A stretch of DNA of 14,854 nucleotides. Source: DATGHS01 sp035307785. Lineage in GTDB: Bacteria; Planctomycetota; Planctomycetia; Gemmatales; Gemmataceae. Under the pieces are notes generated by a model. It was given only the letters and a program-made list of their open reading frames with translations, searched no databases and had not been told where the DNA came from. Positions 1 through 5,910 of the stretch are shown one piece after another. Location of the stretch: the NCBI GenBank assembly GCA_035307785.1, contig DATGHS010000330.1:1-14854 (forward strand), in the 5' to 3' direction. Position 1 is the stretch's first letter. Every line of letters begins with the position of its first letter. The position numbers were made by a program, and so were the translations under genes.

Positions 1-866
1 ACTGGCCGCGACTCCACCAGGCCTTCGAGCAACGCCGGCAACTGCTGCAACCGGCGCATGCTCACGTGCAAATACTTGGCCGTGGTGTGGAAGTGGCTGT
101 GGCCCAACAGCGCCTGCACGCTGAGCAGGTCCACCCCCGCTTCCAGCAAATGGGTGGCAAAACTGTGCCGCAGCGTGTGCGGCGTGATATGCTTCTTTAG
201 TCCGGCCCGCGCGCCGGTCCGTCGACACAGGCGCTGCACCGCACCTCCGGTCACCGCCAGGGTCGGCTTCACCCCAGGGAACAACCACGTCGCCGGCCGG
301 TACTCGCGCCAGTAACCACGCAGCACGTCGAGCAACCGTGCCGAGAGCGGCACGAACCGCTCCTTCTGGCCCTTGCCGGCGCGGATGTGCAGCACCATCC
401 GGGCGCTGTCGATGTCACCCACCTGCAAGCCCAGCAGTTCCTTCAGACGCAGCCCACAGGAGTAGGCCACGTCGAGCAAGGTGCGCTCCCGCCCCGGCCA
501 GGCGGCATCCAAGAAACGCGTCACTTCTTCGGGACTGAGCACCACCGGCACCGCCCGCGGCCGTTTTGGAAACGGGAGATGCTGGATCATCTCCGGTCGC
601 CCCAGCGTGACGTTGTACAGAAAACGCAAGGCACACACGGCCTGGTTGAATTGACTCCATGACACCTTTCGCGCCAGCAGATGCTGCTGGTAGGCGCGGA
701 CATGCTCCGGCCCGAGTACCTCGGGCGACCGGTCAAAGTGACGGGAGAACAAGACGACCCGCACCACATAGGTCTCGATGGTTCGCGGCGAGAGATTGCG
801 CACCCGCATATCGTCGATGAAACGGCGGCGCAGCGGGGACAGCGGTTCGCGATCGTAATGGAACAT
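1..866 (-). CDS. Tyrosine recombinase/integrase, IS91-associated type (3' end off window)
   Basis: DNA-cutting tyrosine recombinase acting by a covalent 3'-phosphotyrosine intermediate. I translated it by hand from the minus strand: 288 codons are present and the frame is open at the left edge. Residues about 8-90 form the N-terminal SAM-like core-binding domain. The catalytic domain follows, with Arg140 (CGLRLKELLGL), Lys165 or Lys168 (GKGQKER), His230 and Arg233 (PHTLRHSFATH), His256 (LLGHSHFH) and Tyr265 (TTAKYLHVS), so the active site is complete. The ATG is preceded by GGAG at 8 nt. The stretch between the WLFPG motif and HTLRH is short and lacks the extra patch of integron integrases. 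The WLFPG...TPHTLRHSFATHLLEAG pattern matches integrases that accompany IS91-family transposases, so a Y2/HUH transposase may lie just left of position 1. That last point is inference. Confidence 0.93.
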   Translation of the reverse strand, partial: MFHYDREPLSPLRRRFIDDMRVRNLSPRTIETYVVRVVLFSRHFDRSPEVLGPEHVRAYQQHLLARKVSWSQFNQAVCALRFLYNVTLGRPEMIQHLPFPKRPRAVPVVLSPEEVTRFLDAAWPGRERTLLDVAYSCGLRLKELLGLQVGDIDSARMVLHIRAGKGQKERFVPLSARLLDVLRGYWREYRPATWLFPGVKPTLAVTGGAVQRLCRRTGARAGLKKHITPHTLRHSFATHLLEAGVDLLSVQALLGHSHFHTTAKYLHVSMRRLQQLPALLEGLVESRP

Positions 867-874
867 GGCAGACA

Positions 875-925
875 CTCCAGGAAGACAAAAAACGCCGCGG
901 GACCAATCCCTCGGCGTTCCTGGAG
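875..925 (-). promoter_or_regulatory. Nested inverted repeat covering the integrase ribosome binding site
   Basis: Positions 875-882 (ctccagga) and 918-925 (tcctggag) are perfect 8-bp inverted repeats. On the minus-strand transcript the later copy contains the GGAG ribosome binding site of the integrase that starts at 866. A transcript entering from upstream would fold the site into the stem. A transcript starting inside the repeat would leave it free. This resembles the known protection of transposase genes such as IS10 against readthrough expression. The regulatory role is inferred; the pairing is visible. Confidence 0.5.
887..918 (-). terminator. Intrinsic terminator-like hairpin upstream of the integrase
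   Basis: On the minus strand, aacgccg pairs with cggcgtt (912-918 with 891-897). One mismatch follows, then a ggga/tccc continuation and a four-base loop (903-906). A run of T (plus-strand A at 887-892) follows directly. This is a textbook intrinsic terminator. It sits only about 20 nt before the integrase start, so it would stop transcripts arriving from the cassette region before they reach the integrase. Confidence 0.6.
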
Positions 926-1011
926 CATGCCCACCAAGCGCCAAAACTGCGCCAACGTCCTCAAGAATCTGTCAGACCGTCACCCTCGCGAAACCACCGC
1001 GCAGCGGTTTA

Positions 1012-1110
1012 GTTCAACGACACAGCTCAGCAGCCGGGGCCGCCTGCAAGGACGCTGAAGCTCGGAAAACCAGGATGGCGGCCCCGGTCAGCTTCAGCCG
1101 TTCGTTACCC
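1012..1110 (-). repeat. attC-like palindrome 1
   Basis: Arm 1025-1044 (20 nt) pairs with arm 1077-1098 (22 nt). The core ccggggccgcc / ggcggccccgg is perfect. The longer arm has two extra unpaired bases and the loop 1045-1076 is 32 nt. The outer 7-mers on the minus strand are GGGTAAC (1110-1104) and GTTGAAC (1018-1012). These resemble the RYYYAAC and GTTRRRY ends of integron attC sites, the second matching fully. The stop codon of the membrane-protein gene lies inside the first arm, as is usual for cassette genes. Confidence 0.6.
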
Positions 1111-1531
1111 CAGATCCATCGCGTCCCTGTAAATCATCCGTGTCCTGTGGCCGGATCGCTTGCCGTGGTGGCACATAGAAGGCCCATATGAGGACAAAGG
1201 CTATTGCTGGCAGCGCCGCTCCGGCGGCCGCACGGCCAGTTGGCGACGACCACTTTTCGGTAATCGCTGCCATCATCCAGGCAAGGATCAGTCCCATACC
1301 TGCGAGCATTACACCGCCGAAGACGTAAAGCTCCACAGGTCCCGGGCTCGAGGTCCGCCACCACCAGGGTACAGCCATTAGCAAGGCAAGGACAACCGGC
1401 GGGACAACGACAACAACAACGTTCTGCCAAGTCCAGAATTCCGCGCCACGCCACCCGGCAAAACCACCAACAGCGACGCAATAGACGCTGGCCAACCAGA
1501 AGCCGAAACCCTTGTTTCGAGCACTGCTCAT
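1094..1531 (-). CDS. Small four-helix membrane protein, orphan; cassette-like gene
   Basis: A 145-residue protein of unknown function. Four hydrophobic segments are visible at about residues 9-26, 37-57 (with a run of valines), 66-90 and 101-120. A short polar tail follows, so it is an integral inner-membrane protein. I chose the ATG at 1531 because GGTGAG lies 7 nt upstream. An in-frame ATG at 1546 has AAAGG only 2 nt away and is less likely, and a TTG at 1561 extends the frame further. The gene fills the space between two attC-like palindromes: it begins about 36 nt after the second one and its TGA is within the first. That is how a mobile gene cassette is built. I do not recognise a family. 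Confidence 0.72.
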   Translation of the reverse strand: MSSARNKGFGFWLASVYCVAVGGFAGWRGAEFWTWQNVVVVVVPPVVLALLMAVPWWWRTSSPGPVELYVFGGVMLAGMGLILAWMMAAITEKWSSPTGRAAAGAALPAIAFVLIWAFYVPPRQAIRPQDTDDLQGRDGSGVTNG

Positions 1532-1566
1532 TGTAATGCTCACCATCGCCTTTCGAGTCAACCGAC

Positions 1567-1666
1567 GGGCTAACGCCCAGCTCAGCAGCGGCGGCCGCGC
1601 TGAAAGCCTTCATGTCACGAGGAACCAAGATCGCGGCCGCCGTCTGCTGGAGCACCTGGTTCGGCC
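1567..1666 (-). repeat. attC-like palindrome 2
   Basis: Arm 1580-1599 (20 nt) pairs with arm 1632-1653 (22 nt). The perfect core is cggcggccgcg / cgcggccgccg. The longer arm has two extra unpaired bases and the loop 1600-1631 is 32 nt. The minus-strand outer 7-mers are GCCGAAC (1665-1659) and GTTAGCC (1574-1568), each one base away from the attC core consensus. In one minus-strand frame it encodes the peptide NQVLQQTAAA followed by SAAAAAELG. I associate this signature with chance read-through of a repeat in planctomycete genomes; this is memory, not a search. Confidence 0.65.
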
Positions 1667-1674
1667 AGCGTGGG

Positions 1675-2103
1675 TCAGATGGACGACGAATCGGTGTTAC
1701 GGAAAACCTCAAACGACGACCATCGACCCGGACAGCAGCGGAGCCACACCTGCAGTCCAAGATAGTCGTCTTCGCGGTCCATGCCCGACTTCGGCGACTC
1801 CAAACACCGGCACATCACGCTGATGACAAACGCGACCGGTTCGCCGTGCGTCTCGTACATCTCGCCACCGATGTAGTATGAGCCGGTGAGCCGACGGCGA
1901 TGCGGGAACCCGTCCTTGTCCCCGTCAAAAATCAACCGAGGATCGTTGAGGTACGCCTCGACCTCGCGATGGACAACTTGCAGCATCTCCTCTCTGTGCC
2001 GTTGGATGGCCGCGTACTCGGCAACCGTTACGCGATAGATCCTGAGATCCGGCTGCGTCGCCCATTCAGGTGCTTCGATTCGTATTAGCCGGAACGTCGC
2101 CAT
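1675..2103 (-). CDS. Hypothetical soluble protein, orphan; cassette-like gene
   Basis: A 142-residue protein of unknown function without signal peptide or membrane segments. It mixes polar and aromatic residues. One stretch (about 20-55) looks helical (VAEYAAIQRHREEMLQVVHREVEAYL) and later segments look beta-rich (GSYYIGGEMYETHGEPVAFVISVMCRCL). Two cysteine pairs occur at residues 98/100 and 123/124. The start at 2103 is supported by GAGGAG at 6 nt; the frame is open further upstream, but that part crosses a palindrome and is unlikely to be coding. The gene starts 16 nt after attC-like palindrome 3, and its TGA at 1675-1677 stops 8 nt before palindrome 2. The compact fit is the main reason to call it a cassette gene. 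Confidence 0.72.
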   Translation of the reverse strand: MATFRLIRIEAPEWATQPDLRIYRVTVAEYAAIQRHREEMLQVVHREVEAYLNDPRLIFDGDKDGFPHRRRLTGSYYIGGEMYETHGEPVAFVISVMCRCLESPKSGMDREDDYLGLQVWLRCCPGRWSSFEVFRNTDSSSI

Positions 2104-2119
2104 TCCGAACTCCTCATGT

Positions 2120-2213
2120 GGCCGAACGACTGCGTTCACCTGCTGCGGCGGCTCAGTGAACGTTGAAGTCTGGATAACCGTAATGCCGCCGCAGTCAGGT
2201 GCAACGCTTGGAT
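2120..2213 (-). repeat. attC-like palindrome 3
   Basis: This is the cleanest of the three. Arm 2132-2152 (21 nt) pairs along its whole length with arm 2185-2207 (23 nt). The only interruptions are two extra bases in the longer arm (2195 region and 2202 region). The loop 2153-2184 is 32 nt. The minus-strand outer 7-mers are ATCCAAG (2213-2207) and GTTCGGC (2127-2121), each one base off the attC consensus. The gene at 1675-2103 begins directly after it. Confidence 0.62.
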
Positions 2214-2232
2214 ACTTCTTATGTCCTTGCGA

Positions 2233-2358
2233 GTGACGGGTCGGAGCCTGTCGCCAAGTAGAACAAGGATCGCGGGATTGCTCCCGGCCCTTAAGCGTGG
2301 AAGTTTCAGCGAAGAGTGGACTTCGCAACCACGATGCGGGATCAGGACGACCCGTCAC
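2233..2358 (+). ncRNA. Candidate bridge (seeker) RNA region of the IS110 element
   Basis: A perfect 10-bp inverted repeat, gtgacgggtc (2233-2242) and gacccgtcac (2349-2358), closes a stretch with two further hairpins. These are cggga/tcccg at 2273-2286 with a 4-nt loop, and gcgaag/cttcgc at 2309-2326 with a 6-nt loop. IS110-group elements are known to encode a guide RNA in the non-coding end upstream of the transposase. Position and fold agree with that. Guide loops matching the flanks were not demonstrated. Confidence 0.35.
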
Positions 2359-2375
2359 CAGCCAAGGAGGCTGCC

Positions 2376-3455
2376 GTGCCCTTTTACAACCAAGCGCACC
2401 AATTTTATGCCGGCGTCGATCTGCATGCCAGATCCATGTTCATCCATGTGCTCAATGCCAAAGGCAAAACCGTCTTCGAGAACGACTTGCCTGCCGGACC
2501 GGACGAATTCCTCGACGCCGTGAAACCCTTCCGCAAGAACCTTGTTGTCGGCTGCGAGTGCATGTTCGCCTGGTACTGGCTGGCCGACCTCTGCGAGGAC
2601 CAACGCATCCCCTTCGTCCTCGGCCACGCCCTGGCCATGAAGCACATCCACGGCGGCAAGGCCAAGTCCGACCGCATCGACGCCGGCAAACTCGCGGCCA
2701 TGCTCCGCGGCGGCCTGTTCCCGCTTGCCTACGTCTATCCGAAAGCCAAGCGGCAGACCCGCGACCTGTTGCGCCGCCGCTCTTTCTTTGTCCGCCAACG
2801 CGCGCAACTGATCACCCACATCCAGAACACCAACAGTCAATTCAATCTGCCGCCCTTCCCGAAGAAGCTCACTTACGCCCGAAATCGAAGTGCTGACATC
2901 GCCGCACGCTTCGCCGATCCGAGCACGCGCTTGAGCATCCAGGCCAACCTGAATCTCATCGACGCCTACGACGAACAAATTGCCACTATCGAACGGCACC
3001 TGCTCCACAGCGCCAAGGTGGATGATCCGGTGACCTTTGGCTTCCTGCGCACCGTGCCGGGCATCGGGCCGATCCTGGGCTTGATTTTGCTCTACGAGAT
3101 CGACCGCATCGACCGTTTCCCCGAGGCGGGCAACTTCCTCTCCTACAGCCGGCTGGTGCGTTGTGCCCACGAGAGTGCCGGCAAGGTGAAGGGCTTTGGT
3201 GGCAAGAAGATCGGCAACGCGCACCTGAAGTGGGCCTTCAGCGAGGCCGCCTGCCTCATGTTGCGCAGCAGCGCGCCGGTGAAGGCGTGGTTGCAACGCC
3301 AGGAGGCGAAGCGTGGCAAACGCAAGGCGCTGTCGGTGCTGGAGGCGAAGATTGGCCGGACCGTGTACCACCTGTGGCGCAAGCAGCGTGCCTTCGACGT
3401 GCAACGCTTCTTGAAGAATGGTGAGCCACAAGCCGAAGAGCCGCGAAGAAAATGA
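2376..3455 (+). CDS. IS110-family transposase (DEDD + IS116/IS110/IS902 domains)
   Basis: A 359-residue recombinase that moves its element with the help of a guide RNA. The N-terminal RuvC-like DEDD domain shows Asp15 (YAGVDLHARS), Glu61 (VVGCECMFAWYW), and Asp99 and Asp102 (KSDRIDAGK). The C-terminal Transposase_20 domain starts near residue 222 (FLRTVPGIGPILGLILLYEI). It carries the region with the likely catalytic serine, Ser267 (CAHESAGKVKG), followed by KKIGNAHLKWAFSEA. The length is near normal and no frameshift is seen, so it may be active. I chose the GTG start at 2376 because AAGGAGG lies 5 nt upstream; the frame also opens at 2316, but that region belongs to the foldable leader. The gene is convergent with the cassette genes' orientation. 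Confidence 0.93.
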   Translation: MPFYNQAHQFYAGVDLHARSMFIHVLNAKGKTVFENDLPAGPDEFLDAVKPFRKNLVVGCECMFAWYWLADLCEDQRIPFVLGHALAMKHIHGGKAKSDRIDAGKLAAMLRGGLFPLAYVYPKAKRQTRDLLRRRSFFVRQRAQLITHIQNTNSQFNLPPFPKKLTYARNRSADIAARFADPSTRLSIQANLNLIDAYDEQIATIERHLLHSAKVDDPVTFGFLRTVPGIGPILGLILLYEIDRIDRFPEAGNFLSYSRLVRCAHESAGKVKGFGGKKIGNAHLKWAFSEAACLMLRSSAPVKAWLQRQEAKRGKRKALSVLEAKIGRTVYHLWRKQRAFDVQRFLKNGEPQAEEPRRK

Positions 3456-3478
3456 ACCACGACCATGCGGAACGACTC

Positions 3479-3855
3479 CGGCCCGGCTGGTGGAGCTGCA
3501 CGCCTAACTGGGGCTAACCACGACGACCGCGCTCGTCGAGACGTTTCTTCTGGGGCCGCGACCCCATCGTCTCGCTGCGGCTGCTGTCGGACCCCGCCCG
3601 GCTTTGATTGGCCCGCCGGTCGGTGACCGGAGCGGATCAACGAGGAACAAGCATGCGAGGAACTTCGGCCCGGTCAGGGGAGCTGCGCAGAATAACTGAG
3701 GCGCACCTGATGTTAACTGGATTGGCCCCCTGGCCGGCGACCGGAGGCATCACGAACGAACCCGAACGAGTCTGACCACGATTGATCTAACTCAGATTGG
3801 ATTAACGAGAGAACGACTGTTGTGGCCCGACGACCGAGTGCGGACTAACTGAAGC
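3479..3855. repeat. Degenerate direct repeats and hairpins in gene-poor DNA
   Basis: Three related segments occur at 3479-3514, 3666-3702 and 3824-3855. Each begins (c)ggcccg and ends in taactgRRGc, with ggagctgc in the first two. A second pair is at 3605-3647 and 3719-3762 (gattggccc... followed by gaccgga and a gac/aacga-type end). Hairpins are interleaved: cgagacg/cgtctcg at 3537-3574 with an inner tgggg/cccca, and ccggtc/gaccgg near 3616-3630. No convincing gene lies from 3456 to 3844. The repeats could be the right end of the IS110 element, structured RNA, or relics of intergenic repeats. Confidence 0.45.
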
Positions 3856-4003
3856 CGACGCGGTTGCCAGCCAGGCCAATCCAAAAGTGCATGCCGGTCT
3901 CGATTCCGGCGGCGCCGGCCTGGTTGGCGACCGTCACCCTGCGGGGGTCGAGCTCGTCGTTTTGCTTTACCGGCTCGTCGGTACGGAGAGGTTTCTGAGG
4001 CAT
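3845..4003 (-). CDS. Possible small protein or gene remnant, 52 aa
   Basis: The minus-strand frame from ATG 4003 to TAG 3845 gives a balanced composition, unlike the arginine-rich shadows around it. A plausible segment is VANQAGAAGIETGMHFWIGL. A GAGG lies only 3 nt before the ATG, which is close for a ribosome binding site. It may be the tail of a lost gene or a real small protein. I recognise no family. Confidence 0.25.
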   Translation of the reverse strand: MPQKPLRTDEPVKQNDELDPRRVTVANQAGAAGIETGMHFWIGLAGNRVGFS

Positions 4004-4108
4004 TGACCTCGTAAGGCTGTTTGGTGCCGCTCAGTTCCTGAGTGCGACACCCTGACGCGAACCATCTCGGCGCTGCGAAACGACAGTCGCGGACTTCGGA
4101 GGGCTTGA

Positions 4109-4164
4109 TAAAAACGAACGCCACACGTCGTCAGCCGACGGAGCGACCGTCCGCGTTGTTTTTA
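4109..4164. terminator. Bidirectional terminator-like inverted repeat
   Basis: taaaaacgaacgc (4109-4121) pairs with gcgttgttttta (4153-4164), with one unpaired base. The A/T runs are at the outside, so either strand gives a stem ending in a T-run. The inside contains gacgg/ccgtc pairing. It starts 2 nt after the kinase stop codon on the minus strand and would end that transcript. Confidence 0.55.
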
Positions 4165-4165
4165 T

Positions 4166-5824
4166 TTAAGTCGGGGAGGCCATAAGACTGTTCGGCCCAG
4201 ACAGTTTCTCATCTCCTATTCTGTGCTGCCACCATTCGGCTGCCCGTTCAGCCGACCAGTCCGCGGCACATCCGCACTGCCCCAGCGCCCGGTCTAGATC
4301 CGCGGCCGACTGGAAGCGGTCGCCCGGGTCTTTCGCCAGGCAGCGGGCGACGACAGCGGCGAGGTCGGGCGGCGCGTCGGGCCGAAGGTCGGTCAGCGGC
4401 GGCGGCGGCTCGGACCGGTGCGCGGCCAGGAGTTGGCCGAGGCTCTTGCCCTGAAACGGCGGCCGGCCGGTCAGGGCGAAGAACGCCACCGCGCCCAGCC
4501 CGTACACGTCGCCGCGGGCGTCCAAGGCCGACTCCCCCGCCGCCTGCTCCGGGGACATGTAGGCCGGCGTCCCGAGCACGGTCCCGGCCCGAGTCAGCCG
4601 GCTGTCGGCATCGACTGACAAGTCTTGCACCAGCCCGAAGTCGAGCAGCTTCGCCACATCCCGCTGCCCGCCGAGCGTGGCGACGATGACGTTGCCGGGC
4701 TTTAGGTCCCGGTGGACCAGCCCGGCGGCATGCGCCTCCACCAGCGCTCCGCACACTTGCCGCAGCAAGTACACGACCCGACCCGGCGGGAGTGGACCGT
4801 CGTCCTGTACCAGTTCCTCCAGGGTCGGCCCGTCGAGGTACTCCATGACATAGTAGAAGGACCCGTCCTCCGCGCGGCCGTAGTCATGCACCCGCACGGT
4901 GTTGACGTGGGTGAGTCCGGTGACTGCCTGCACTTCCCGCGCGAACCGGGCCGCGGTCGTGGGGTGCGCCGCCAGGTCCGGGCGGACGAACTTGATCGCG
5001 CACGGCCGCTTGAGCAGCCCGTGCTCGGCGAGCCACACCTCCCCCATCCCGCCCTCGCCGAGTTTCCGCTTGAGCGCGTACTGGCCGATCTGCTCCGCCC
5101 GCCGCTCGGCCTCGAACGCCCGCCGTTGGAGGGCGGCCGCGCGCGCGGCCGCAAATACGGCGATCGCCGCCGGGAAGGCGAGGTGGGCCGCGGTCTGGAC
5201 GAGGAGCGGCACGACGTGCTTATCGCGCAGCTCGGGCTTGGCCGATGCCGCGGCCACTACGGACACGAACGGCACGACTGCGATCGCCGCCACCCCGACC
5301 AGACTCCTCCGGAAGGTGTTCGGGACGAGCGCGCCGTACGCCAGGATGAGCGTCGTGAAGAAGTACGCGCTGGCCAGGCCGTAAAATCCGACAGTCAGAT
5401 CCGGGTCGGGTGCGAGCCAAGCGTTGTGGGCCAACATCCCGTACCGGAGCCAACCGTAGAACAGGGCGACCGTGGTGAAGTGGATCAGCTCCCATAGCCG
5501 CAGGGCCGGCAGGGACAAACCCGGCCGGCGCCACAGCACGGCCGCGCCCACCAGGCACTCGGCGAAGGCCGGGACGAGCAGCCACGGTTTCCCCTGGTCG
5601 GGGCGGTAGAGCGGGCCGTTAGCCGGGGCGGCCCAGCTGAGCGCCTGGAGCGCGGCCACGAACAGCAGGGCCAGCAGGTGGACGAGGATGAGCCGCCGGC
5701 GGAGGAGTTGGCGCCACTCCTCGTCGAACCCATGGCCGGCCGCGGCCGGTCCGTGGTGCGTGACCGTGGCCGACTCCGGCGAAGGAGCGAAGGTGGCCGT
5801 CAGCTCGGCGTGCGGCTTTGACAT
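4166..5824 (-). CDS. Membrane Ser/Thr protein kinase (N-terminal 6TM, C-terminal Hanks kinase)
   Basis: A 552-residue kinase expected to phosphorylate Ser/Thr of cytoplasmic targets while anchored in the inner membrane. Residues about 40-231 hold six hydrophobic segments (43-66, 82-98, 111-128, 144-168, 174-194, 205-231). An Arg/Glu-rich linker (232-248) follows. The kinase domain spans about 249-516: glycine loop GEGGMGEV 256-263, Lys278 in AIK, Glu297, HRDLKPGN 371-378 with Asp373, DFG 395-397, and GTPAYMSPEQ 418-427 ending in SPE. All catalytic residues are present. Bacterial PknB-type kinases usually have one helix after the kinase domain. Here a multi-helix membrane module precedes it, which suggests a sensor facing the membrane. 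ATG 5824 is chosen over a TTG two codons upstream; GAGGG lies about 10 nt away. It appears monocistronic, with a terminator after the stop. Confidence 0.93.
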   Translation of the reverse strand: MSKPHAELTATFAPSPESATVTHHGPAAAGHGFDEEWRQLLRRRLILVHLLALLFVAALQALSWAAPANGPLYRPDQGKPWLLVPAFAECLVGAAVLWRRPGLSLPALRLWELIHFTTVALFYGWLRYGMLAHNAWLAPDPDLTVGFYGLASAYFFTTLILAYGALVPNTFRRSLVGVAAIAVVPFVSVVAAASAKPELRDKHVVPLLVQTAAHLAFPAAIAVFAAARAAALQRRAFEAERRAEQIGQYALKRKLGEGGMGEVWLAEHGLLKRPCAIKFVRPDLAAHPTTAARFAREVQAVTGLTHVNTVRVHDYGRAEDGSFYYVMEYLDGPTLEELVQDDGPLPPGRVVYLLRQVCGALVEAHAAGLVHRDLKPGNVIVATLGGQRDVAKLLDFGLVQDLSVDADSRLTRAGTVLGTPAYMSPEQAAGESALDARGDVYGLGAVAFFALTGRPPFQGKSLGQLLAAHRSEPPPPLTDLRPDAPPDLAAVVARCLAKDPGDRFQSAADLDRALGQCGCAADWSAERAAEWWQHRIGDEKLSGPNSLMASPT

Positions 5825-5910
5825 CGGCAAGAGGCCCTCATAATCGAGCCGGGACGTCTCAATCCCGCGAGAGTCACCACCGGTGGCCGAACTGGTGAGT
5901 ATGCTGACCG

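Larger units (their letters stand above)
1..1011 (-). mobile_element. Possible end of an IS91-like element (boundary uncertain)
   Basis: The integrase, its leader hairpin, and about 90 nt of gene-free DNA (926-1011) lie between the left edge and the first attC-like palindrome. On the minus strand the last bases of that palindrome read GTTGAAC. IS91-family elements are known to insert next to GAAC or CAAG tetranucleotides, so the element could begin immediately after this GAAC. No transposase and no second end are in the window, so element identity and extent are inference. Confidence 0.3.
2215..3470 (+). mobile_element. IS110-family insertion sequence (ends approximate)
   Basis: It contains one transposase gene (2376-3455) with about 160 nt of foldable leader upstream. 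IS110 elements lack clear terminal inverted repeats, so the ends cannot be read directly. The left limit is set by the edge of attC-like palindrome 3 and the right limit is a guess shortly after the stop codon. The IS lies immediately next to a cassette-type palindrome. Part of the IS110/IS1111 group is known to target attC sites. Confidence 0.45.

Noticed and set aside
1..866. Reading the recombinase as the integron integrase of the cassette array
   Set aside because: It lacks the integron-specific insertion before the HTLRH motif and resembles IS91-accompanying integrases. Its orientation relative to the array is also wrong for an intI/attI platform, and no attI was seen.
1134..1760. 208-codon minus-strand frame running through palindrome 2
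   Set aside because: It crosses a palindromic repeat and overlaps both cassette genes out of frame. The genes at 1094-1531 and 1675-2103 have ribosome binding sites and cleaner composition.
2355..3431. 358-codon open frame on the minus strand
   Set aside because: It is antisense to the intact IS110 transposase and has no recognisable domain.
3792..4124. 110-codon minus-strand frame
   Set aside because: Its composition is arginine-rich shadow type. It overlaps the terminator-like repeat, and another frame of the same strand (3845-4003) looks more protein-like.
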